Assembly (NCBI RefSeq): GCF_000142905.1 | Contig: NW_013657664.1 | Location: 139,186 to 203,185, forward strand | Length of the DNA: 64,000 bases | Reading direction: 5' to 3' | Origin: Thecamonas trahens ATCC 50062 | Lineage: Eukaryota > Apusozoa > Apusomonadida > Apusomonadidae | Shown here: positions 49,707 through 57,309 of the stretch, piece by piece | How the letters are laid out: each line of letters begins with the position of its first letter | Position numbering within the stretch: position 1 is the first letter of the stretch | The notes under the pieces: generated by a model | Databases searched by the model: none | Told to the model about the DNA's origin: nothing | What the model saw: the letters and a program-made list of their open reading frames with translations, nothing else | Made by a program: the position numbers and the translations under genes

Positions 49707-50240
49707 TGGTGGCCGATGGCAGCCGTTGTCCGGCGGACCCGCACATGCGAGTTGGCCATGGGATCTCGCCGATCGCGGGCAAGCCATCCATTGGCAACAC
49801 CAACACCGCTACTTCTTAGATGGTGCTCGTCGCCTTTGGCAGTCTGTGCAATGTACGCAACAAGCTCAAACGTTGACGGCGCAGGGATTCCATCACCTTG
49901 TCAGCGACATCTGTGGCCGTCGTGGCCGGTGCTTAATACCCGCAAGCAGCGGTAGGCGCGCTGGCGTGGACCGCACGACTTCCCGCCTGTCATCGCTGTA
50001 CAGCCCGCACCTAAGCCCCTCACGCAGCCAGTCTGATCGTGCCGGTCCCTGCCGCGACCCAGCCAGCGACAGGCCTCAGGTGGGCCACAGCAGTGGTGCG
50101 CCTGTACTCACGCGCTGAGCACGCTCGACGCCCCAAACTGGCAGGGGAGCAAGGGACAGACCCGCCACCCCCTACCGCCGCATATCACGCATATCACAGC
50201 TGTGTACGCGTATATATACAGCCATTGTTCTCGCGCCCTC

Positions 50241-50292
50241 TGCGACCGTTCCCAGAACGTTCCCGGCGACCGTTCTGGGAACGTTCCCGTTC
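50241..50292. repeat. Inverted-repeat cluster A (ACCGTTC/GAACGGT-type)
   Basis: CGTTCCCAGAACG (50247-50259) and its exact reverse complement CGTTCTGGGAACG (50271-50283) are separated by 11 nt. Related GAACGTTCCC units overlap them. Confidence 0.9.
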
Positions 50293-50488
50293 GCCGTGGC
50301 CAGTGGCGGGCGGCTCAACACGACGCCCGCGCGGTTTTCGACGCCTGGCATGCGCAATGCGCAGCGCATAGGGTCTACACTTGGCATGTGTGTACCCACG
50401 ACATTCCTACAACTTGTACACAAGGGGATTCCGTAAAGACTACGACATGCGGACAGGAGAGGGGAGAAGGGTGCTAAAGGCCTAGTTC

Positions 50489-50540
50489 GGGACCGTTCTA
50501 AGAACGGTCCCAGAACGGTCCTGCGACCGTTCCCGGAACG
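50489..50540. repeat. Inverted-repeat cluster B (ACCGTTC/GAACGGT-type)
   Basis: GGGACCGTTCT-A-AGAACGGTCCC at 50489-50511 is a perfect 23-nt palindrome. It is followed by AGAACGGTCC and by TGCGACCGTTCCCGGAACG (50522-50540), a near copy of TGCGACCGTTCCCAGAACG at 50241-50259. Confidence 0.92.
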
Positions 50541-50582
50541 CTATCCCCAAGACGCGATGATGGTACATGCAGGGGGTCTATC

Positions 50583-50735
50583 GTACTCCACAATATATAT
50601 ATATAAAAAGAACCTTGTAAAAACATAAAAGTATAAATAATAGACGAAATATCACAACCACAATTACACACACAATACAATATATATAAATATATAATTT
50701 TACCACCTTTGGCCTGAAATTTTAATACGTTTTGA
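50583..50735. other. AT-rich island
   Basis: About 150 nt with very few G or C, including ATATATATATAAAAAG, ATAAAAGTATAAATAATAG and ATATATAAATATATAATTTT. It stands out sharply from the roughly 60 percent or higher GC of the window. Could be a promoter, replication or scaffold-attachment element, or the remains of inserted foreign or organelle DNA. Confidence 0.9.
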
Positions 50736-50875
50736 TGTTCTGGGTCTGGCGCTGGATCGTGGCAGTCTCACTACCGTTCCTCGTTTTGCGCAACGCATTG
50801 CAGGCCTCATGCTGGCGGTAGTACCGCGCCCACCGCGCCCACCACGCCCACCGTTGGCTTGTTGACCCACCCACT

Positions 50876-50903
50876 GGACGGTCACTGGGCCAGTGCCCGT
50901 CCA
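50876..50903. repeat. Hairpin-forming inverted repeat
   Basis: GGACGGTCACTGG and CCAGTGCCCGTCC form 13-base arms with one mismatch and almost no loop. Confidence 0.8.
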
Positions 50904-51132
50904 GCATCGGCCATCAAGTTTCCGGACAACATGGCACGTCGCCTGACCTGGTGTCGCGCCAAGCCGCAACTGGCCGCCACGTTACGCCACCCTGCTCCCA
51001 CTCCTGCCACACCCACACGGTATTAGCCATACACGTCTCCTTTCCGCAACAAGCGCAAGGACCCTCCTCCCCTCCCTTTCTTCTCCCCCTCCTCCCCGTC
51101 CACCTTTGTTTGTCTGCAAAGTATTGAGTACC

Positions 51133-52437
51133 ATGGCGGCCAGCGGAGCGCTTTCTGCGCTCGACTGTTCGCTGCTCTCGCCCGACGTGCAGGCGCTGCG
51201 GTCATTTGTTCTGGGCTGGATGAACTCGGTGATTCTCGGCCCCGAGGGTGCCGGGGCTAGCGGTGCCGACATGCTGCGCGACCTGGGCGGTCCGCGCAAC
51301 TGCCTTCGCGACGGTATGGTGCTTGCGTCGCTGTGGGCCAAGCTCCATCCCGAGGCACCACCGATTGCGCTCGAGGCGGCTGAGAACGAGATGATGGAGA
51401 AGGCCAACCTTTGGGTTGTGCTTCCGGTCATCGAGGCTGGCGGCGTGGCGCCAGTGGTTCCGAGCCACGCGTGGGACGCATCGTCTATCCACGATGGCGA
51501 CCAGCTCGCGAACTTGTACCTGGGTCTTGCGCTGGCGGCGCACGCGGGCGTCGTGCTCCCGCGCGACGTGTACGCGTTCCAGGACAACGAGGCCGGCGCC
51601 GAGCCCGAGCCGCTGGCGCTGACTCCGATGACGGTTACGGAGCCCCGCGGCGTGCCGACGCTCATCGCCAAGGTCCTCGTCGACGGCAAAGACTGTGGCC
51701 AGAACGTGATTGTGCGCGCGAGCCCGGTCCTTGTCGGCCGCTTCGACGACGAGGATCCGGATGACTCGGACGGTGACGTGCTCATCGCTGACGGCTCGGT
51801 CTCGTCCGAGCATTGCACCATCTGGTATGACGGGACCAAGTTCATGGCCAAAGACGAGGGCTCGACGCACGGAACGCTCGTTGCCCAGCCGTGGTCGCGC
51901 GCACTTGTCAACCTCGGCTCGCGCGACGCCGAGACGGGCAAGACCACCGCACTGTGGCGCGGCTCCGAGTTGTACCTCGGCGACTCGCAGCTGGTCGTCA
52001 TGGCTGTCGAGTCGACCCACTACTACTCGGACTATCCGCTGCTCGCCTCGCCGCCCGGTCTCAACCTCGACATTGTCAACGGCGCTACCTTTATGGGGAT
52101 GACCACCATGGGCGTTCACTATCCAGGCACCTCGTTTGGCGCATGCCTAGAGGCCGACGTGCCCGAAGACGTCGCAGCCCTCAAGCTGGCGCACGCCACC
52201 GTCGACGACCTCGAGTCGCTCCATGCCACGTTCTACTTCTCGTCACTCCTTGGCCGCTACATCTTCACCAACTATGCCGCGGTCCCGTGTGCCGTGGCAC
52301 CTCCGTCCGGTAGCCCAGCGGGCGCGTCCTGGATTCCGGTCCAGCGCGGCTCGTTTGCCTTTGTCGACCACGGCATGCAGGTCAAGCTCGGCGACGTCTT
52401 TGTCTTTGCCGTCTCGGTCATCCCGGCCGACGCTTAG
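51133..52437 (+). CDS. Calponin-homology-like plus FHA domain protein
   Basis: 434 residues from ATG 51133; upstream in-frame codons offer no ATG. Residues ~20-150 are helical with a CH-domain look: LRSFVLGWMNSVIL, then LRDGMVLASLWAKLHPEA and MMEKANLWVV. Residues ~185-300 form an FHA domain: VIVRASPVLVGRF, the phosphothreonine-binding block DGSVSSEHCTIWYD, then DEGSTHGTLV and GSELYLGDSQLVVM, with the expected G-R, S-x2-H and T-H-G-T residues. The rest (about 310-434) looks like a second, weaker FHA fold ending QVKLGDVFVFAVSV. FHA domains bind phosphothreonine peptides. CH with FHA suggests a phospho-dependent link to the cytoskeleton, which is inference. Tail to tail with the HIG1 gene (16 nt). 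Confidence 0.8.
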   Translation: MAASGALSALDCSLLSPDVQALRSFVLGWMNSVILGPEGAGASGADMLRDLGGPRNCLRDGMVLASLWAKLHPEAPPIALEAAENEMMEKANLWVVLPVIEAGGVAPVVPSHAWDASSIHDGDQLANLYLGLALAAHAGVVLPRDVYAFQDNEAGAEPEPLALTPMTVTEPRGVPTLIAKVLVDGKDCGQNVIVRASPVLVGRFDDEDPDDSDGDVLIADGSVSSEHCTIWYDGTKFMAKDEGSTHGTLVAQPWSRALVNLGSRDAETGKTTALWRGSELYLGDSQLVVMAVESTHYYSDYPLLASPPGLNLDIVNGATFMGMTTMGVHYPGTSFGACLEADVPEDVAALKLAHATVDDLESLHATFYFSSLLGRYIFTNYAAVPCAVAPPSGSPAGASWIPVQRGSFAFVDHGMQVKLGDVFVFAVSVIPADA

Positions 52438-52453
52438 CCGAAACAGCCAGCTT

Positions 52454-52945
52454 CTAACCGTGGTAGTCGTCGGACTCGACAGCCTTGGCATCAAACTCGT
52501 TGCGTCCTGCCTCATCACCGCTGTCGCCTGTTCCGAACCCGATCGTGTACGAGCCAGCCACCAGCGCGCCGATGGTAGCAAACTGCGCCACGACACGCGC
52601 CCGCATCAAATTCTGCGACAGCTGAGCCCGCCCGGTCTTGAACGACCACATCCCGGCGCCCAGCACAAGTGCCGTCGTGAGCATCACTACATCAATCGGC
52701 ACATCTTCCTGTGAGTGGCTCATTTCCTGCGCCCAAAGTTGCCCTCGTTTACGCTGCCGCGTCACCTCAGCCCGCCCCCTCCCTCCCGCACTCTACGTAC
52801 AACCGGGAACCAGCGGCTGGCTCATAATGCGGTCCCAGAAGGTCGGTGGCGCCCGCATGGCATCGAGGTCGACATGCGGCTGCAGCGGGGCCTTGCGCTT
52901 GTTCTCACGCGGCGTAAACTTGGAGTACTCCGACTCGCTCGCCAT
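52454..52945 (-). CDS. HIG1-domain mitochondrial protein (Rcf1/HIGD type)
   Basis: Exons 52945-52804 and 52704-52454, 130 residues. Exon 1 encodes MASESEYSKFTPRENKRKAP and ends FWDRIMSQPLVP; exon 2 starts VPIDVVMLTTALVLGAGMW, so the junction gives the usual P-L-V-P-x-x-P/V entry to the first helix. Two membrane helices follow, with SQNLMRARVVAQ between them, which is the exact Qx3RxRx3Q motif of HIG1 type proteins. The tail is acidic and short. Family members sit in the inner mitochondrial membrane and help assemble respiratory supercomplexes and cytochrome c oxidase. Intron phase 1, donor GTTGTA, 99 nt. Confidence 0.87.
52705..52803 (-). other. Intron of the HIG1 gene (99 nt)
   Basis: Donor GTTGTACGT at 52803, acceptor CAGGAAG ending 52705, phase 1. 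The donor is less regular than GTAGGT, but the protein join PLVPDVPIDVV is convincing. G-rich after the donor. Confidence 0.75.
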
Positions 52946-53202
52946 GTTCGAACCTGTGGGTGTGTTCGGGACGGGTGTACGTCAGACCGTCCATTTCACG
53001 CCGATCCTTTGCTCGCCACACAGCACGGCTGCAGTCGGCATGTTCAGCGAGTCGGCGCCAAACCACAGACCGGACCACTGATCGGATTGAGGCTACTAGC
53101 AGCGGTGCTGTTGCTGGTCTCCATCGCAACTTGCGAAAAATATCATTTACGGGCCCGAGCCCGGGCGAGGTGCGACGCAGCTGGCCAAACTCTCTGATGA
53201 GA

Positions 53203-54181
53203 TCACGCAATGTGGCGGACGATGCCGCCCTCGGCCTTCTGGGCGGCACCGTTGATGCCAGACGCAGCGTCGGACGAGATAAAGAGAATGACGTTGGCAA
53301 CTTCCTCAACATCGAGGAAGCGAGCAATGAGCGAGGTCGGCTCGTTGACAAAGTAGTCCTTGGCGGCCTTTTCGGTGGTGATGGCCTCGACGGCGGCCGG
53401 ATCAGCATCGGGACCGAGGTCAGCGCGGAGCTTGTCGCGGATGCCGACAATGAAGTTGGCAACACCTTCAGTCCAGGTAGGCCCGGGCAGGACCGAGTTG
53501 ACGCGGACAGCGGTGCCCTGGGTGAGCTCTGCGAGGCTGCGTGCCAGCGCGATCTGCGCTGCCTTGGTCACCGAGTAGTGGGTCATGTGCGGAATGGGCC
53601 GCAGGCCGGCCTCGGAAGAGATAAACACAATGTTGCCCGAGTTGCGCGCCAGCATCTTGGGTAGGTACGCCCGTGCAAGTCGGACGCCTGACATGACGTT
53701 GGCGTTCCAGATGTCGTCCCACGCACCGTCGTCGATGTCGGCAAACTCGACGACGCCGTAGTAGCCAGCGTTGAGCACAAGAACATCGAGCTCGCTGATC
53801 GCCTCCAGCTCACTAATGGCACGCTTGACCTCGGCGCCATCAGCCAGGTCGCACGGCAGGGCGTGGATGAGCGCAGACTCGGGCACAGCGTCGTCGGCCG
53901 TCTCCTTGGTCAACCGGGCCACAGCCGCGGAAACCGACTCGGTCGACCGCCCGTTGACTACCACCGATGCACCGGCGCGGCGGTAGGCCCGGACGGCGGC
54001 AAATCCGATGCCCTTGGTCGATCCGGTGACGAGGACAAGCTTGCCCTCGACTGCATGGGCGCCGCATGATGAGTTGTTGCGATGGCTGGCTGCGGTGGAG
54101 TGGAAGAAAGGCCTTGCTGTGAGCGGGAAGGAGGAGAGAGGGTAGCGTACAGTTATAAGTGATGGTGGACTTTGCAGACAT
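53203..54181 (-). CDS. Short-chain dehydrogenase/reductase (SDR)
   Basis: Complete SDR fold: KLVLVTGSTKGIGFAAVRAY (cofactor loop TGxxxGIG), VVVNGRS, a CDLAD acid segment, VLVLNAGYYG (NAG), FISSEAG catalytic Ser and YSVTKAAQ with Tyr-x3-Lys. VNSVLPGPTWTEG and GINGAAQKAEGGI complete the classical pattern, about 250 residues from the cofactor loop. The N in NGRS suggests NADP preference, a weak hint. The start is uncertain, because the SDR frame has no ATG before the cofactor loop. An ATG at 54181 (MSAKSTITYN) joins in phase if 34 nt (54117-54150, GTACGC to CACAG) are removed, giving 314 residues. The extra N-terminal ~40 residues could be a targeting sequence. Substrate unknown. Confidence 0.88.
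54117..54150 (-). other. Possible 34-nt intron in the SDR gene
   Basis: GTACGCTACC to CCGCTCACAG on the minus strand with a pyrimidine-rich body; removal restores phase 1 continuity to the SDR frame. Much shorter than other introns here, so an indel or a missed upstream exon is possible. Confidence 0.4.
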
Positions 54182-54440
54182 GGTGCTGGGGGTAGGGTAG
54201 AGTGAAGATGCTGGTATTAGCCGTGCTTGTGTGCGTGCGTGCTGTGGTGTTGGGCAGAGGCGCAGGTGCTGGGTCAACGAGTGTTTTTCGCTAATTAAGT
54301 GCCTACTAGGTGCAAACTGGCTTGTTTTGCGACTGCCACTGCTTTTGACGTAAGCCACACAACTCGGGCGAAAAGCGGCGTTTCACGATGCCGTTGCCGG
54401 CTCCGCACGTGCACGATCGCCAGATTGTCAAACCATTTGC

Positions 54441-56220
54441 ATGACAGACGAGTCATTGGCTATCGGTCACATTGCACTTGGTTGCGACTGCATGTCGGCC
54501 ACATCGGCGCAGCACTACAGCCAGCGGACGACGCAGCTGCTGAGCCACGCAGCGACGCTTGGCGTGAGCGTACCGCGGACCGAGGGTGCTTTCTCGTCGG
54601 TCTTGTCCTCGTGGGCGGTCGACGCCACCAGCGCCGTGGGTGGGCAGCGGCTGCGGGCGTCGGACCTGCGTACGCTGCCGTCGCCAACCCACTCCCCCGG
54701 CTACTCTGTGGCACAGGCACGGTCGCTGCGGGCGACTCGCGAAGCTAGCCAGCGCGAGCTTGAGCGCGGGGCCACCGTGGCTCTGGCCCGGTCGCGGCTG
54801 CTGCGGTCACGGTCGCGGTCGCCGACCCGAACCACTGTCGGCTACGGCTCGCTCCTATCGCACCAGCGGACGCGGACGCTTTCGCCTGTCCGCGGCGCAC
54901 ATCCAGCCGGATCGGGGCTGACGGCGCCGCTTCCTGCTGCCGCCTTCCGCTATTCGAGTGCGTCCTCACCGTCGCGGCGCTCGCCGGCTCCCGCCCTGCC
55001 GCCGCGACCAAGCTCGACGCTCCCACCATCGCCAGACCGTGTTGTTGACTCGCTCACCCGCATCATTTCCGAGCAGCGCCACATCATTTCACAGCAAGAA
55101 CAGGAGCTCGTTGCATTGCGGCGGCTTGTTCGTGAGCATGGTATCTCGGTCATCCCGACTGTGATCGCAGGGACTGACCGCCCAGCCAACTCTATTGTTG
55201 ACTTGCCTGTTGACGACCTAGTGGACGAGCTTGCTCCTGTCCCGATCGTTGCCCCTGTTGCCATCAGTGATGACCCGCCTGTCGCGACCACACCCACTTC
55301 CTCCTCGACCATCGCCCCAGCTGACGAGCCGCCCACCGCAACGACTCCCACTCCCAATCCTCCAACCATCGCCCGGCTGAAGACCCACCCACCGCATCGA
55401 CTCCCACTCCCTCCTCGACCATCGCCCCAGCTGATGACCCGCCTGTCGCGACCACTCCCACTTCCTCCTCGACCATCGCCCCGGCTGACGAGCCGCCCAC
55501 CGCAACGACTCCCACTCCCTCCTCGACCATCGCCCCAGCTGACGAGCCACCCGCCGCAACGACTCCCACTCCTCCAACCATCGCCCCGGCTGAAGACCCA
55601 CCCACCGCAACGACTCCCACTCCCAATCCTCCAACCATCGCCCCGGCTGAAGACCCACCCACCGCAACGACTCCCACTCCCTCCTCGACCATCGCCCCAG
55701 CTGACGAGCCGCCCACCGCAACGACTCCCACTCCTCCAACCATGCCCCAGCTGACGAGCCGCCCGCTGCGACCACTCCCTCGACCCCTGACGACGAACCT
55801 CCCTCCCCTCCAGCCATCGGCACAGCCCCCTCAATTGACGCCGCCTTTGCCTCCATTCCAGTCCACGATGACGGCTACATCTCCCCGGCCACTCTTCAAA
55901 CCGTTCTCGTCAACGCCCTCGGCTACCGTGCCGGTGACGCCGAGGTCGAAGCCGACGAGCTCACCGCCGACGGCCTAACACGCACTGACCTGCAAGACAT
56001 GCTCGCTTGCGTCTTTGAGGACGACTTCGCCAAGCTCACCGCACTCGCCTCCATCGACTGGGCTGCTGCCGCCGCCGACCGCGCCGCTGCCAAGACTGAC
56101 ATCGAGATTCATCTCGTCACCGCCGACGGCACAGTCCTTGAGGGCGAGTCGGTCATGAACCGCCCGCCGCCGCCGGCTGTTCCGCCGCCGCCGCTCGACG
56201 ACACTCATCTCCACCTCTGA
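54441..56220 (+). CDS. Repeat protein with coiled coil and proline/threonine-rich 18-residue repeats
   Basis: 593 residues after two single-base repairs (near 55372 and 55743). The N-terminal ~190 residues are Ser/Arg-rich, then comes a short coiled coil (RIISEQRHIISQQEQELVAL). From about 55290 to 55760 a repeat of consensus TTPTPSSTIAPADEPPTA, with a TTPTPPTIAPAEDPPTA variant, recurs about nine times. The C-terminal ~150 residues look folded: DDGYISPATLQTVLVNALGY, LTRTDLQDMLACVFEDDF and a final IHLVTADGTVLEGESV. I do not recognise the fold. Both repairs are visible by comparing repeat copies: one copy has GCCCGG where the others have GCCCCGG, the other ACCATGCC where the others have ACCATCGCC. 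The next gene starts 30 nt downstream on the same strand. Confidence 0.7.
55290..55760 (+). repeat. Proline/threonine-rich tandem repeats (about 45-57-nt units)
   Basis: Repeating ACTCCCACTCC, ACCATCGCCCC and GCTGACGAGCC or GCTGAAGACCC blocks, with unit lengths alternating between a TPTPSS form and a TPTPP or TPTPNPP form. Two copies carry a one-base loss. Confidence 0.9.
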
Positions 56221-56250
56221 GCCAGCCGCCTTTCCTCCGCCGCCGCTGCA

Positions 56251-57276
56251 ATGAAACCACGCTTGACACCCACACTCCTGGTGCTTGCGCTTGTGCTCGT
56301 CCTCGCCACTGCCGCCACTGCCGCGCCGCAAGCCGCCTGCGACAGCGCCTACTGCAACACGTGTGTGGCCGACGGCGCCTGCGGCTGGTGCATGAACCGC
56401 GGCGAGTGCTTCCCTGCCACCAACGCCACGGTCCTCGAATGCGCCGCAGACCAGTGGCGCGCGCCGGGCTCCACAGCCTGTCTCCCTGCTCTATGCTCGC
56501 TCTCGCTGCTCGACACAGTCGGCTATGCCGCTGTCGCTCTCGCCGGCATCCTTGCCATCGCCCTCGGCTACCGCCTCTTCCGTCTCGCCTTTACCCTCCT
56601 TGCCCTCGCTCTCGGCGGCCTGACCTGGCTCGCTCTCATCCAGTACGCGCCGCACCTCTCGCTCGCCGCCCGCATCGCCTCCTCCTCGATCGCCGCTCTT
56701 CTCGCCCTCCTCATCCTGCACTCGGCCCTCCGCGCCGGCATCTTTGCCGTCGGTGCCTGCGCCGGCATCGTCCTCATGGGCGTCGTCCTCTCCATTCCAG
56801 CCGCAGGTAGCCAGCTTGTTGCGCACACCTCGCCGCTTGTCCGCCTCGTCATTGTCGCCGCCGTTGCCTTTGCCACCGGCGTTGTCGCCCTCATGGCTGA
56901 GCGCATGGTCCTCATCCTCGCCACCTCGTGGGTTGGCTCGTTCGCTTTCTTTGTCGCCTTTGACGTCTTCCTCGCCGCCGCTGGTATCGGCTGTGGCTCG
57001 CACCTGGCCCTCTCGCGCTGGCAGTCGGGATACTTTCGCGCCGCCGTCGGCCGCGTCCTCGTCTCGCTCCAGATCTACGCCTACTCGCCACCGCCTCAGC
57101 CGGCGGCTACCCTCTCATTCTTTGCTCTCCTCGCCGCTTTTGTCGTCACCACCGCATGTGGCGTCGCCGTTCAGACAACGTGGACCATTGGCTCCTTTCA
57201 CCACCGCCACCGGCACTCTTCCTCCCCGCAGCCTCTGGTCCTCTCGGTCACGTCTCCGCTCCTACAGCAGCCTTGA
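56251..57276 (+). CDS. Signal-peptide protein with PSI-like domain and TMEM198/DUF4203-type membrane region
   Basis: 341 residues, ATG 56251. The signal peptide (LLVLALVLVLATAATA) is followed by a small Cys-rich PSI-like domain: CDSAYCNTCVADGACGWCMN and then GECFPA. Residues ~90-310 form about seven hydrophobic helices rich in Gly and Ala; YRLFRLAFTLLALALGGLTW and LILATSWVGSFAFFVAFDVF resemble the TMEM198/TM7SF3-type DUF4203 region. The short His/Ser-rich tail lies in the cytosol if the signal is cleaved. Human TMEM198 acts in Wnt/LRP6 signalling, which cannot be carried over here. The gene follows the previous stop by only 30 nt on the same strand, and its stop is 33 nt from the stop of the next gene. 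Confidence 0.7.
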   Translation: MKPRLTPTLLVLALVLVLATAATAAPQAACDSAYCNTCVADGACGWCMNRGECFPATNATVLECAADQWRAPGSTACLPALCSLSLLDTVGYAAVALAGILAIALGYRLFRLAFTLLALALGGLTWLALIQYAPHLSLAARIASSSIAALLALLILHSALRAGIFAVGACAGIVLMGVVLSIPAAGSQLVAHTSPLVRLVIVAAVAFATGVVALMAERMVLILATSWVGSFAFFVAFDVFLAAAGIGCGSHLALSRWQSGYFRAAVGRVLVSLQIYAYSPPPQPAATLSFFALLAAFVVTTACGVAVQTTWTIGSFHHRHRHSSSPQPLVLSVTSPLLQQP

Positions 57277-57309
57277 CTTCTCTACTCCCCAGCGGTCAAG
57301 ATCGGATCT

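Larger units (their letters stand above)
48671..51132. other. Gene-poor 2.4-kb block with AT-rich island, palindromes and degenerate fragments
   Basis: The longest stretch without a supported gene. The first 320 nt are an optional N-terminal extension of the NEK gene. At about 49018-49150 a frame reads AGKVLLIDEAYNRND, reminiscent of a Walker B motif of CbxX-type AAA ATPases, but the frame is short and breaks on both sides. Two diverged copies of a ~65-nt segment lie at about 49467-49531 and 49641-49706. Inverted-repeat clusters are at 50247-50283 and 50489-50511, an AT-rich island at 50583-50735 and a hairpin at 50876-50903. No intact transposase or RNA gene recognised. Confidence 0.5.

Noticed and set aside
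49431-49819. Overlapping open frames of about 90-118 codons on both strands
   Set aside because: No homology or consistent coding bias; they follow from GC-rich repeats. Kept only as a repeat observation.
54950-55834. Minus-strand Gly/Trp/Arg-rich repeat frames opposite the Pro/Thr repeats
   Set aside because: Several minus frames stay open only because the repeat unit has no stop in any frame; the plus frame gives sensible flanking sequence on both sides.
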